This document shows positions 27,317-37,200 of a DNA stretch of 64,000 nucleotides, in pieces. The notes beneath the pieces were generated by a model that ran no database searches, was not told the origin of the DNA, and saw only the letters and a program-made list of their open reading frames with translations. The DNA is from Rhodobacter flavimaris (GTDB lineage: Bacteria; Pseudomonadota; Alphaproteobacteria; Rhodobacterales; Rhodobacteraceae). Numbering within the stretch: position 1 is the stretch's first letter; the number at the start of each line of letters is the position of its first letter. Position numbers and translations under genes: made by a program. Location: positions 124,001 to 188,000 of the forward strand of contig NZ_JAJUOS010000002.1 in the NCBI RefSeq assembly GCF_021378075.1. Reading direction: 5' to 3'.

Positions 27317-28915
27317 TCATTCCGCAGCCGACGACGCGCTGTAGCGGCATTGGGCCATCCAGCCATCCAGGGCAGCGATCTGTTCCTCGCCGAGACGCAG
27401 GCCCAGCTTGTTGCGCCGCCACACCACGTCTTCGGCGGTGCGGGCGAATTCGCGGGCCATCAGCCACGCAATCTCTTTCTCGGTCAGGGTCGCGCCGAAA
27501 TCGCGCCCAAGGTCGGCTGCGCTTTGTGCATCACCCAGCATCACGGCCGCTTCGGTGCCATAGGCGCGCACCAGACGGCGCGCCCAGAAATCGGTCAGAA
27601 ACGGGTAGCGGGCACGCAGTTCGGACGTCAGGGCCGCAACACCATCCACTGGAAAATCGCCACCGGGCAGCGGAACACCCGCCGTCCAGGGCCCTTTGGC
27701 CACCGGAATCTGCGCACCGATCTTATCCAGCGCACTTTCCGCCAGACGCCGATAGGTCGTGATCTTGCCGCCGAAGATATTCAGAAGCGGGCCGCCGCTG
27801 CTGGTATCGACCTTCAGCGTGTAATCGCGGGTCGCCGCAGTCGCGCTGCTTGCTCCGTCATTATAGAGCGGCCGCACGCCCGAGTAGGTCCAGACGATAT
27901 CTTCGCGGGTCAGCTGGCGCTTGAAATACTGGTTGGCGAAGGTCAGCAGGTAGTCCTGCTCTTGCGGCGTGCACTCGGGCTTTTGCGCGGCATCCGGGTG
28001 GTCGGCATCGGTCGTCCCGATCAGGGTAAAGTCGCCCTCGTAGGGGATCGCAAAGATGATCCGGCCATCCGTGCCCTGGAAGAAATAGCACTTGTCGTGA
28101 TCGTAAAGCCTGCGCGTGACGATATGGCTGCCGCGCACCAGGCGGATCCCCTCGCGCGAGGTGCTGTGCACGGTCGAGTGGATGATATCGCCAACCCAGG
28201 GCCCGCCGGCATTGACCAGCATCCGCGCATGATGCGTCGCCTGCTCGCCATTTTCGCTATTGCGCGTTTCGATGCGCCATAGGCCATCCTCGAACTGCGC
28301 GCTGAGCACCTTGGTGCGCGTCATGATCCGCGCACCGCGCGCCGCCGCATCGCGGGCATTCAGCACAACAAGGCGAGAGTCCTCGACCCAGCAATCCGAA
28401 TATTCATAGGCCTTCGCGAAGCGCCCCTGTAAAGGCGCGCCCTCTGCCGTGCCTGGCAGCTCCAGCGTCGAGGTTCCCGGCAGGATCTTCCGCCCCCCGA
28501 GATGGTCATACAGGAACAGCCCCAGCCGGATCAGCCAGGCGGGCCTCCGCCCCTTCATCCAAGGCATGAACAACCCAAGCAGCTTCGAGGTCGGCGTATC
28601 CGACTCGAACCGCATATCCTTATGATAAGGAAGAACAAAGCGCATAGGCCAGCTGATATGCGGCATGGCTTGCAGCAGCACTTCGCGCTCGATCAGCGCC
28701 TCGCGCACCAGCCGGAATTCGAAATATTCTAGATAACGCAGACCGCCGTGAAAAAGCTTGGTCGAGGCCGAAGAGGTCGCGCTGGCAAGATCGTTCATCT
28801 CGGCCAAGGCAACGCTCAGCCCGCGCCCGGCCGCATCCCGCGCGATGCCACACCCATTGATGCCACCACCGATGATGAACAGATCCGTTATCTCGATGTC
28901 CTGCGGATGCGACAC
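27317..28915 (-). CDS. glpD: Glycerol-3-phosphate dehydrogenase (FAD-dependent)
   Basis: The 532-residue product has the N-terminal dinucleotide-binding DLFIIGGGINGCGIARDAAG, then SSASTKLFHGGLRYLEYFEF, the strongly conserved GlpD active-site region, and the C-terminal helical domain. It oxidises glycerol 3-phosphate to dihydroxyacetone phosphate and passes electrons to quinone at the inner membrane. It is the first gene of the glp operon, with 251 bp separating it from divergent glpR, and GGGAGG precedes ATG 28915. Confidence 0.96.
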   Translation of the reverse strand: MSHPQDIEITDLFIIGGGINGCGIARDAAGRGLSVALAEMNDLASATSSASTKLFHGGLRYLEYFEFRLVREALIEREVLLQAMPHISWPMRFVLPYHKDMRFESDTPTSKLLGLFMPWMKGRRPAWLIRLGLFLYDHLGGRKILPGTSTLELPGTAEGAPLQGRFAKAYEYSDCWVEDSRLVVLNARDAAARGARIMTRTKVLSAQFEDGLWRIETRNSENGEQATHHARMLVNAGGPWVGDIIHSTVHSTSREGIRLVRGSHIVTRRLYDHDKCYFFQGTDGRIIFAIPYEGDFTLIGTTDADHPDAAQKPECTPQEQDYLLTFANQYFKRQLTREDIVWTYSGVRPLYNDGASSATAATRDYTLKVDTSSGGPLLNIFGGKITTYRRLAESALDKIGAQIPVAKGPWTAGVPLPGGDFPVDGVAALTSELRARYPFLTDFWARRLVRAYGTEAAVMLGDAQSAADLGRDFGATLTEKEIAWLMAREFARTAEDVVWRRNKLGLRLGEEQIAALDGWMAQCRYSASSAAE

Positions 28916-28981
28916 GCGTTTCCTCCCCTAGCCGCGTTGCTGCCTGTTTATCGCTAACATCGCATCCATTCGCAACCACTT

Positions 28982-29001
28982 TATGTTCGTATATTTTCGT
29001 T
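28982..29001. promoter_or_regulatory. Tandem GlpR half-sites in the glpD-glpR intergenic region
   Basis: TATGTTCGTA at 28982-28991 is followed directly by TATTTTCGTT at 28992-29001. Both match the WATKYTCGWW half-site described for E. coli GlpR, here as a 10-bp direct repeat rather than the usual inverted pair. The surrounding 28916-29166 is AT-rich and holds both divergent promoters. Confidence 0.6.
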
Positions 29002-29166
29002 TTTTAGCTTTATGCGCAATTTCAAGCAGTTACAGCGCGCGCAGATGTTTGGATCGGCGCGATCCGGCGCCCAACCGCCTTTTCGGGTTGCATTTTTCGC
29101 GCATTCCCCGACTCATGACGTTAGGAAAGCGCAGCAAACCCGACCAAAGGGAAAGGCACGGGAGCC

Positions 29167-29928
29167 ATGTCTCAAACCTTCCGGCACCCGGAAATCCTCG
29201 ATATCGCGCGCCGCGACGGCAAGGTGACGGTCGAGGGGCTGGCCGCGCATTTCGGCGTGACGCTACAAACCATCCGGCGCGACCTGACCGATCTGGCCGA
29301 AGCCGGGCGGCTGGAGCGGGTGCATGGCGGCGCCGTGCTGCCCTCGGGCACGACGAATATCGGTTATGAGGAGCGCCGCTCGCTCAACCCAGAGGCCAAG
29401 CAGGCCATTGCACGCGCCTGTGCCGCGCGCATTCCGAACGGGATCTCGCTGTTTCTCAACATCGGCACCTCGACCGAGGCCGTCGCGCAAGAGCTGCTGC
29501 ACCACGAGAACCTGCTGGTGGTGACGAACAACATGAACGTCGCCAACATTCTGGTGGCCAACCCGTCTTGCGAGATCATCGTCACGGGCGGGCACCTGCG
29601 CCGCGCCGATGGCGGGCTGATCGGCAACCTCGCGGCCGAGACGATCCGGCAGTTCAAGTTCGACCTGGCTGTTATCGGCTGCTCGGCGCTGGATCGCGAA
29701 GGCGACCTGCTTGATTTCGACATTCAGGAGGTCAGCGTGAGCCAAACGATCCTGCGCCAGTCACGCAAGACCTTCCTTGTGGCGGATCACACCAAGTTTT
29801 CCCGCAGTGCCCCCGCGCGGATCGCCTCACTGGCCGATGTGGATGTGTTCTTCACCGACCGCAGCCTTGCGCCAGACCTGGCAGCGGCCTGCGACGGATG
29901 GGGCACCAAGGTGGTCACCGCGCCCTGA
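29167..29928 (+). CDS. glpR: DeoR-family glycerol regulon repressor
   Basis: The 253-residue protein has a DeoR helix-turn-helix (residues 1-60, GKVTVEGLAAHFGVTLQTIRRDL then LERVHGGAVLP) and the effector domain (NIGTSTEAVAQELL, VVTNNMNVANIL and RRADGGLIG) that binds a phosphorylated sugar, glycerol 3-phosphate in this family. It is divergent from glpD and most likely represses glpDSTPQUVK. ATG 29167 follows GGGAGC. Confidence 0.93.
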   Translation: MSQTFRHPEILDIARRDGKVTVEGLAAHFGVTLQTIRRDLTDLAEAGRLERVHGGAVLPSGTTNIGYEERRSLNPEAKQAIARACAARIPNGISLFLNIGTSTEAVAQELLHHENLLVVTNNMNVANILVANPSCEIIVTGGHLRRADGGLIGNLAAETIRQFKFDLAVIGCSALDREGDLLDFDIQEVSVSQTILRQSRKTFLVADHTKFSRSAPARIASLADVDVFFTDRSLAPDLAAACDGWGTKVVTAP

Positions 29929-30498
29929 TTTCAGTGTTGGCACAGTTCATCGCCAAGGCAGCTCGTTCGACGAACACCGCGGCGACATTGGGGAAAGCGT
30001 TTCCGGAAACGAGATCAGTTAATCGCCACGCCCCCAAGGCCGTCCTGACCGGATGGCCTAAGCCCGCCTACGCTCCCGAGAAAAGCCGTGGGCGAGCCGG
30101 GAACTATGCAATCATGCTGAAGGAACTTTAGGCTCGCCCACGAAGATCGCCGTAATTGCGACCCCACCAGGGAATGGGAAGTAGGTAACACTCTCGAACT
30201 ACCAATGGACAAATCGGGACATCTCCGGCGTGGCCTCCATCGAGGTCCGATCTGACACCTTCATTTGGGGCACATCGGGCGGACAGGTCTGTTCCTTGGG
30301 GAACATGAGGCGCATTTTTTCTGAAATTTCCTTTGATTAGCCTGAAATCTCACTTCCGACCCGTTGAGGAGAACGGTCGAAACGCCCTACCGTCCGGGAG
30401 TGACCGGCAACGCTGCCGCCCGATGCGCCCAAAGGGTTGGCCCGCGCGCCCCGGCCACCAACCGGAACACGCGGGCCAACCAAGCGGTTTGCATCGTT
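29929..30498. other. Gene-free stretch with a 12-bp inverted repeat
   Basis: No gene is supported in these 570 bp. A perfect 12-bp inverted repeat, CGTGGGCGAGCC at 30087-30098 and GGCTCGCCCACG at 30131-30142, encloses a 32-base loop. It could be an RNA hairpin or a relic of a mobile element; the flanks give no recognisable transposase. Short open frames here on both strands have no family resemblance. Confidence 0.45.
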
Positions 30499-30819
30499 TC
30501 ACTTCGGCGGCACGCGCACACCGTTCGCCTTCGCACGGCGCGGCGGCCCGACGTCATCGCCCGCAACATTCATGGCCATCGCCGAGCGTGGCGTGAGCGT
30601 GCGGTGGTTCGGGCTTCCGGTGACCTCGAAATCAAGGCCCGAGACAGCGGCGCCGGTCGCGACCGGCTGCGGGGCAACCCTTGCCCGGATCGGCCCTCCG
30701 TCATCCGAGAACCGCACGGTGCCCGGATCGAAGGTCAGCAGCAGCGCCAGTGCCGCGGCGGCGCCGCTCAGCGCAACCATGGGCCAGGCAGAGTGATGGT
30801 GAGCATGAAGGATCGACAT
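30499..30819 (-). CDS. Small single-span membrane protein of unknown function
   Basis: The 106-residue product has a short His-rich start (MSILHAHHHSAW) and one strong membrane span (VALSGAAAALALLLTF), then a Ser/Pro/Arg-rich tail of low complexity, probably facing the periplasm. GGGAGAAAAGAA precedes ATG 30819. I do not recognise the family. It is divergent from the Crp/Fnr gene and may be under that regulator's control. The reading frame is uninterrupted but short, so gene status is moderately supported. Confidence 0.5.
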   Translation of the reverse strand: MSILHAHHHSAWPMVALSGAAAALALLLTFDPGTVRFSDDGGPIRARVAPQPVATGAAVSGLDFEVTGSPNHRTLTPRSAMAMNVAGDDVGPPRRAKANGVRVPPK

Positions 30820-31146
30820 TTCTTTTCTCCCTTTCAGTAGATGCAAGGCGTCGCTGCCTGCACTCGGGCGAGGCAGGTCGGTGCGCGCGGGTTGTGTGTG
30901 GGGCCGTGTGGCAATTCATAACCGTCGAGAAAACTGGGGTTTCTCGGGGTGGATTGCCGTCTTGGCGCCATGGATGACGTAAGGTAATTCTTGACCAGAC
31001 CACATTGTGCCGAATCCCCTCAGCGAGCTGTTTCTCAGGGAACGCATGCGCGGAAAAATCCGTGAGATGACGATTTGCAGGCAACTGCCGCTTAATGCGG
31101 GGCTTGGCATCGGGTAGAGTCGGCAGCCGGGAACGGCTTTGCGTGA
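30820..31146. promoter_or_regulatory. Divergent intergenic region upstream of the Crp/Fnr gene
   Basis: These 327 bp should hold the promoters of the small membrane-protein gene and the crp-type gene. I found no complete FNR box (TTGAT-N4-ATCAA) or CRP-type palindrome, and no gene. Confidence 0.35.
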
Positions 31147-31872
31147 ATGGGCATGGACAGTCAGACGGCAGAACGACGCGCAATCATCAAGCGCCTTCCC
31201 TTGTTCGAGGGACTGGGCCCCGAAATCATTGCCCAGATCGACTTGCTTCTGCATCCGCGCAAATGGGCGCCAGGATCTACGATCTTTCAGCGTGGCGATG
31301 TGGGCGATTACATGATCATCGTCACCGCGGGCCGACTCCGGCTGACACTGGCGACGCCGCATGGCCGCGAATTGGTGCTGCGCGATGCCGCGCCGGGGGA
31401 ATGCGTGGGCGAAATGTCGGTGATCGACGGAGAGCCGCGCTCGTCAGACTGCACCACCCTGCACGAACTATGCGGCCTGACCCTGCACCGGCGCGACTAT
31501 CTGGCGCTTTGTGCGCAATATCCCGACGTTCCACTGGCGGCCGCGCGTTACCTTTCGCTGTTGCTGCGCGAAACCAATGACAAGCTTGAGGCGATGGCGC
31601 TCTATGATCTACAGGCGCGCTTCGCGCGCTTCCTGCTGGCCATGCTGCGCCAGCATCACGGCGCCCGGATCCCGGCCGTGGCCGAACTGCCCTTCGACCT
31701 AACGCAGGGCGACATCGCGGCGATGCTCGGCGCCAGTCGCCCCAAGGTAAACCGCGCGCTTAACAGCCTGCTTGCCGAGGGCATCGTGACCCGCCAGGAC
31801 AAGATGCTGACCTGCCACGTCGCCCAGCTTGCCGAGGTCGCCGAGCGCGATCCTCTGCACGGGAGCGGATAA
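31147..31872 (+). CDS. Crp/Fnr-family transcriptional regulator
   Basis: The 241-residue protein has an N-terminal cyclic-nucleotide-binding beta-roll (about 15-130, with GSTIFQRGDVGDYMIIVTAG and GECVGEMSVIDGEPRSSD), a dimer helix, and a winged helix-turn-helix (about 175-225, TQGDIAAMLGASRPKVNRAL). The N-terminal Cys cluster that binds Fe-S in true Fnr is absent, so it is closer to Crp or a nucleotide-independent member. The downstream cyclase could supply cAMP, making it a possible effector, which is inference. ATG 31153 is an alternative start. Confidence 0.88.
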   Translation: MGMDSQTAERRAIIKRLPLFEGLGPEIIAQIDLLLHPRKWAPGSTIFQRGDVGDYMIIVTAGRLRLTLATPHGRELVLRDAAPGECVGEMSVIDGEPRSSDCTTLHELCGLTLHRRDYLALCAQYPDVPLAAARYLSLLLRETNDKLEAMALYDLQARFARFLLAMLRQHHGARIPAVAELPFDLTQGDIAAMLGASRPKVNRALNSLLAEGIVTRQDKMLTCHVAQLAEVAERDPLHGSG

Positions 31873-32067
31873 CCTCGCGTCAGCTATTCCCCAGGGAACA
31901 CGGCGCCCGGCTGCGCTGCACGTAAAACCCGTGCCATCAAAAGCCAAGAGAGCCTCAACCGTGCCTGCCAGTCGCGACTACCCGCCGCCCCCCGTCACGA
32001 AGCCGCAGAATTCATTGCTTCGCAAGCTTTTGCCTCATAGGCTGAACTGGGTGTCGGAGTAAGACGA

Positions 32068-32442
32068 TTGTCGGCCAGTTACATTCTGATCGCGTTAGCG
32101 CTGTTCCAGATCAAGCACTATGTCGCGGACTTCGTGCTTCAGACCCGAGGCATGGTCGCGAACAAGGGCAAATATGGCCATCCGGCGGGGCTTATGCACG
32201 CAAGCCTGCACGCGGTGCTGTCGCTGCCGATCTTGCTGTTTCTGGGGGGGGCGGGTGTAGTGCTTGCGCTGACCATGGGAGCCGAAGCCCTCATCCACTA
32301 TCACATCGACTGGGCCAAGGACCGGCTGAGCGCACATCAACACCTCACGCCAAGCGACAGTAGTTACTGGTATTCTTTCGGCGCGGACCAGCTGCTGCAC
32401 CAACTGACATACATCGGGATCATCGCGGCGCTGACAGCCTGA
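32068..32442 (+). CDS. DUF3307 membrane protein
   Basis: The 124-residue protein has about three hydrophobic segments and the DUF3307 hallmarks KHYVADFVLQT, HASLHAVLSLP and LIHYHIDWAKD, rich in His and Asp inside or beside membrane spans. The family is unassigned functionally, sometimes found beside phage-like or SatD-type regulators. It starts at TTG 32068, supported by GGAG at 32056-32059; no ATG gives a full-length frame. It stands alone between the crp-type gene and the flavin oxidase. Confidence 0.8.
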   Translation: MSASYILIALALFQIKHYVADFVLQTRGMVANKGKYGHPAGLMHASLHAVLSLPILLFLGGAGVVLALTMGAEALIHYHIDWAKDRLSAHQHLTPSDSSYWYSFGADQLLHQLTYIGIIAALTA

Positions 32443-32624
32443 GCAGAATGCTCAACGAACGACCGCTGCGCACAACCTAATCCACCTGCGCAGGAAAAGG
32501 TTTGTAATCCCTTAATCCTTCCAACACACTCACCTGACTGTTTTTCCGAAGCGCTCGGCGCGGCATCCATCGCGCCGGGCGCTCGATTTCTGAATTCTCT
32601 GTCTTTTCAAGGTGCAGGCCCGCC

Positions 32625-34256
32625 ATGCCCAAGAACCATTCCTACAAGCGAGAGACCGACGCTGCCCTGTTCAGCCTCTGGGACAGTCACCCCGAGGCGC
32701 TTTTCACCCAGCTGGGCCTGACGCGCGAAGCGCTGAAGGCAGCGCAATCGGCGATGGTCGGCCGCATCGTGATGCCCGGCGACCCAAGCTACGACACCGA
32801 CCGCCTTCTGACGAACCCGGTGTTCAACCCCGCGCCCTGCGTCATCATCTATTGCGAAAGTGAAAGCGACGTGTCGATCGCGCTCCAGATCGGCAAGCGC
32901 GGGACAATGCCCTTCACCGTGCGCTCGGGCGGGCATTGCACCGCCGGTTTCTCGGCGGGCTACGGCGTTCTGATCGACGTCAAGGGGCTCGACCATGTCG
33001 TCGTCGATCCCGTCATGAGAACGGCCACCGTCGGCGCGGGCTGCGATTTCGCGCGCCTCAACCGGGCGTTGGCGCTTTACGGCCTGCATGTGCCGAGCGG
33101 CGAATGCGACACCGTCCGGGTTGGAGGCTTCGTGCAGGGCGGCGGGCTGGGGTTCACCTCCGCCAGCTTCGGGATGAACTGCGACAACGTCTTGGCGATG
33201 AAGGTGATGCTGGCGGATGGCCGAATCGTCCTTGCGACACCGAACCAGAACCGCGATCTGTGGTGGGCCATGCGCGGTGGCACGGGGGGCAATTTCGGGA
33301 TCCTACTCGAAGTGGTCTACCAGCTTTACCCGCTGACGCAGGTCACCGGCTGGGCACTTGCCTGGACGCTTGAGACACCCGCGCAGATCGCGCAGGCGGC
33401 CGATGTCATGCTAAAACTTCAGCGCGATTACATGGGGCCGAACGGGGTTTACGGAGACGCCCTTACGCTCCAGGTGCTGATCGTCTACCAGACCGAGCTG
33501 CAGAAGGGTGTGCCGATGCCCACGCCCGGCTATGTCTTCATGGTGCGCGGCCTTTGGGTGGGCGCCCAGCAAGACGGGATCGCCTCGATGAAGCCCCTGG
33601 CGGCGATGCCCGGCGCGACCGTGCAGTGGACGAAAACCGGCACTTATATGGAGGTTCTGGATGCCCTGCTGAACGACCCGCAGGATCAGCCCATCGTGGA
33701 GCACGGCATGCCGAACGAGGACAAGGCCTCGCGCTATGTCGCCAGGGATCTGTCGGCGGCGGAGTGGATCGAGGTCCTGACCTTCTTCACGACGAAATCG
33801 CCCAACACCATGTCGTACATGTATCTTGAGGTTTATGGCGGCAAGATCGCCTCCTACCCGATTGAAAACAGTGCCTTCATGCATCGCGACGTGCTTTATG
33901 ACGCGGTGCTGGACGTCTTCTGGTACATGCCCGGCGACCGCGCAGCGGCAGAGGCCTTCATGCATGACTGGATCCAGTTGATGCAGCAGTTCTGGAATGG
34001 CGGCGTCTATCAGAACTACCCCAGCATCAGCGTCCCGGATTACCCCTTTAACTACTGGAAATCCGCCCTGCCGGGGCTGAGCCAGGCCCGCAAGAAATAC
34101 GACCCCGAGCACTGCTTCCGCTTCGCGCAGGAGGTGCCAATGCCCCTGAAAGGCCACGAACCTGGCGCAGACGAGATCCCCGCCGATATCCGCGCCGCGC
34201 TCGCGCTTCCCATCGACGAGACCGGCGGCGCGCAGCCTGTCCGCCTTGCGCTCTGA
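32625..34256 (+). CDS. FAD-linked oxidase, berberine-bridge type with bicovalent flavin site
   Basis: The 543-residue protein has the PCMH/VAO FAD-binding domain (about 65-240) and a C-terminal BBE segment (about 485-515, YPFNYWKSALPGLSQARKKYDPEHCF). His104 in VRSGGHCTAG and Cys161 in PSGECDTVRVGG match the pair that attaches FAD at two carbons in bicovalent oxidases, such as glucooligosaccharide oxidase and aclacinomycin oxidase. The substrate may be an oligosaccharide or polycyclic compound; no signal peptide is visible. It is followed after nine bases by the cyclase gene, suggesting a shared operon. Confidence 0.86.
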   Translation: MPKNHSYKRETDAALFSLWDSHPEALFTQLGLTREALKAAQSAMVGRIVMPGDPSYDTDRLLTNPVFNPAPCVIIYCESESDVSIALQIGKRGTMPFTVRSGGHCTAGFSAGYGVLIDVKGLDHVVVDPVMRTATVGAGCDFARLNRALALYGLHVPSGECDTVRVGGFVQGGGLGFTSASFGMNCDNVLAMKVMLADGRIVLATPNQNRDLWWAMRGGTGGNFGILLEVVYQLYPLTQVTGWALAWTLETPAQIAQAADVMLKLQRDYMGPNGVYGDALTLQVLIVYQTELQKGVPMPTPGYVFMVRGLWVGAQQDGIASMKPLAAMPGATVQWTKTGTYMEVLDALLNDPQDQPIVEHGMPNEDKASRYVARDLSAAEWIEVLTFFTTKSPNTMSYMYLEVYGGKIASYPIENSAFMHRDVLYDAVLDVFWYMPGDRAAAEAFMHDWIQLMQQFWNGGVYQNYPSISVPDYPFNYWKSALPGLSQARKKYDPEHCFRFAQEVPMPLKGHEPGADEIPADIRAALALPIDETGGAQPVRLAL

Positions 34257-34265
34257 GGCCATGGA

Positions 34266-37200
34266 ATGAACCACGAGGCGGGCGCCGATATCGGGGAATG
34301 GCTGACGGGTCTGGGCCTTGCCCAATACGCCGAAGCCTTCCGCACCAACGATATCGACGCCTCGATCCTGCCCCAGTTGACAAGCGACGACCTGCGCGAG
34401 ATCGGCGTCGCCTCGGTCGGGCATCGGCGGCGGATGCTGTCCTCCATCGAGGCGATGGGCGGCAAGGCCCCGGAGGCCGAGCGGCGCCTTCTGACGGTGC
34501 TGTTCTGCGATCTGGTGGACTCGACCTCGCTTGCCGCCGCCAGCGACCCCGAGGATTATATCGACTTTATCTCGCTCTTTCGGCGTGCGCTCGAGGCCGC
34601 GATCCGCCCGCTTGGCGGCTATGTGGCCAAGTTCCTCGGCGATGGCGTCATGGCAACCTTCGGCTATCCCTCGGCTTCGGAACATGACGCAGAACGCGCC
34701 GTGGCCGCCGGGCTTGCGGCGCTGGAGCGGGTCGCGAAGCTTCCCCCTCTGGCCGGGCGGCAGGTGCAGGCACGGATCGGGATCGCCACCGGCCTGACCG
34801 TCGTCGGCGCGAATGACGCAGGTGCCGGACTTCTGGATGACAGCGCGATCGGCGAGACACCGAACCTTGCCGCCCGGCTGCAAACCCTTGCGCAGCCCGG
34901 CACCATCGTGATCTCGGCCCAGACGCGCGATCTGATCGGCAAGGTGTTCGACTGCGCCGATCTGGGGCCGCACCGCCTCAAGGGCATCGCCGAGCCCGTC
35001 CCCGTCTGGCAGGTCATCGGGCGCAACATGCGCACCAGCCGCTTTGACGCGCTGCGCTCCAATCGCGGCAGCAGTATTTTCGTCGGACGCGCGGTCGAGC
35101 TGGCACGGCTTTCGGCGGCGCTGCGCGACAAACGCGGCCAGACGCTGGTGGTCACGGGCGAATCCGGCATCGGCAAATCGCGCCTTGCGCGCCGCGCGGT
35201 CTCGGCCGTTTGCCCCGAGGAGCGGCGCGCGATGATCATCCAATGCTCGCCTTACGGTGTCGATGTGCCGTTCGAGCCGATCCGCTACCTGCTTGAGGCC
35301 GCCTGCCAACTGCGCGCCGATGACGACCGGGAACAGAGCCGCGAGAAGATCGTCGCGTTTCTGTCGCCCTATCTCGACCCCGAGGATGAGCGCGTCGCCC
35401 TTCTGTGCATGTTGCTTGGCCGGCAGCCGCAAAGCGATGGCCCCCTTGCGGCCATGGGCGGGCCCGAGATCCGCAACCGGCTGATGGCGCTGCTTGGTCA
35501 ATTACTGGTCGCCATGTCCGCTCCCTCGGCCCATGTGATCGTTGAGGACGCCCAGTGGCTCGACCCCTCAAGCGCGGACCTGATCGAGCGTAACCGCGAG
35601 GCACTGGCAAACGCCGGAACCGCCCTTGTCGTCACCGCCGGAACCGGACCGCGCAAATCCTGGCTTGAAGCGCCGCAGGCCGAGGTCATCGCGCTCGAGC
35701 GCCTCAACAGCGCCGAGGTCACCGAACTGGTGCGCGCCGTCGCCGCCGATCGCCCGATCAGCGACGAGGCGCTTGCAACCATCGTTGCCCGCTCGGACGG
35801 TGTGCCGACCTATGCCGAGGAACTGGCGCGCGGCTATTTCGAGGCGGCTAGCGCCGAGGGCTCCGCCCCCGAAAACGTCCCGGTGTCGCTGTCGCAAGCA
35901 CTTCAGGCGCGCCTCGATCGCCTGACACAGGGCCGCCGCGTGGCGTGCCTTGGCGCGGCAATCGGGCGTGAATTCCCCATCTCTCTGCTGGTTGCGGTTA
36001 CCGACATGCCCGCCGAAACCGCGCGCTCTGCCATCGACGAGTTGATCGAGGCGGAGGTGCTGATCCCGGGCAAAAGCGCCTATGGCGATGTGGTCCGCTT
36101 TCAGCACACCTTGGTGCGCGAGGCTGCCTATGACCTGCTGTTGAAACGGCAGCGCCCTGCCCTTCACGCCCGCATCGCCGAGGTTCTGACAACGCAATTC
36201 CCCGAAATCGCCGACAAGCAACCGCATATCATGGCGATGCAATATGCCAATGCCGGGGCGCATGTTCTATCGGCCTCGGAATGGCTGCGCGCCGGGCGCC
36301 GCGCCTTTCAACGCTCGGCCTATGCGGAAGCCTCGGCTTTCTTCTCGAAAGCGCTGGCCGAGATCACGCTGGCCGAACCCTCCCCGCAGCGCGATTCAGA
36401 CGAGCTTGAGATCCGTCTCAGCCTGCTCAGCGCGATGATCTGCGTGTCGGGCTATCAGTCGCTTGGCGCCTCCGAGCAGACCGAGCACGCCATTCGCCTT
36501 TCCAAGCAGTTGGGCGACACCGGCAAGCTTATTCCCGCGCTTCAGGCGCGTTGGGTTCATCTGGGCAGCGGCAACGAATGGCGCCCGGCGCTGCAACTGG
36601 CCCGTCAGGCGCACGAAGTTGCCGCCAAGGGCTCGGATATCGACCGGCTGGTGGCGCATCGGATGTGCGCCACCTCGCACCTCTTTGTAGGAGAGATCGA
36701 CGAAGCCCTGCACCATTACCTCGCCTTCATGACGCTATTCGACCCCGACCAGCACGGCGAGATGATGCGACAGGGGCATTCGGACCATGTCACCATGGTG
36801 ATGCTGGGCCTTTCCGAGGCCTATCTGCTAAAGGGCGATATCGCCAATGCCGACCTCTGGCGCGACCGGATGTTCGCCTATGCCCGCACGATGCGGCGGG
36901 TTCATGACAGCGGCCATATGCTCGTTTTCGTCTCGATGCATTCCGAGCTGCTCGGCCGCCATGATCTGACAAAGGCCTATATCGCCGAACTTGAAGCCCT
37001 GATGACCCAGCATTCTCTGCCGAACTGGGGCGGCTATCGCGACCTGTTCGTCGGCCTCTTGCGGGCCCGCGAAGGGGGCGTGGACGAGGGCCTTGCGAAG
37101 GCGCGCGAGGGCGTCGAGCGCCTGATCGCCGTCAAGGCCTTCGGCAACTGGTGGTATCTGCTCTACGCCGAGGCCTGCGCCAAGGCCGGGCGCTGGCGCG

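Noticed and set aside
30015..30212. 65-codon minus-strand open frame over the 12-bp inverted repeat
   Set aside because: No family resemblance, no convincing ribosome-binding site, and it straddles the hairpin.
31872..32067. Possible small gene between the crp-type and DUF3307 genes
   Set aside because: The open frames are short, lack a start with a ribosome-binding site and resemble no family.
33411..35501. Long antisense open frame of 696 codons across the flavin oxidase and cyclase genes
   Set aside because: It lies opposite two well-supported genes with clear catalytic motifs, is rich in Arg/Gly/His/Ala as expected of GC-rich antisense reading, and has no recognisable domain.
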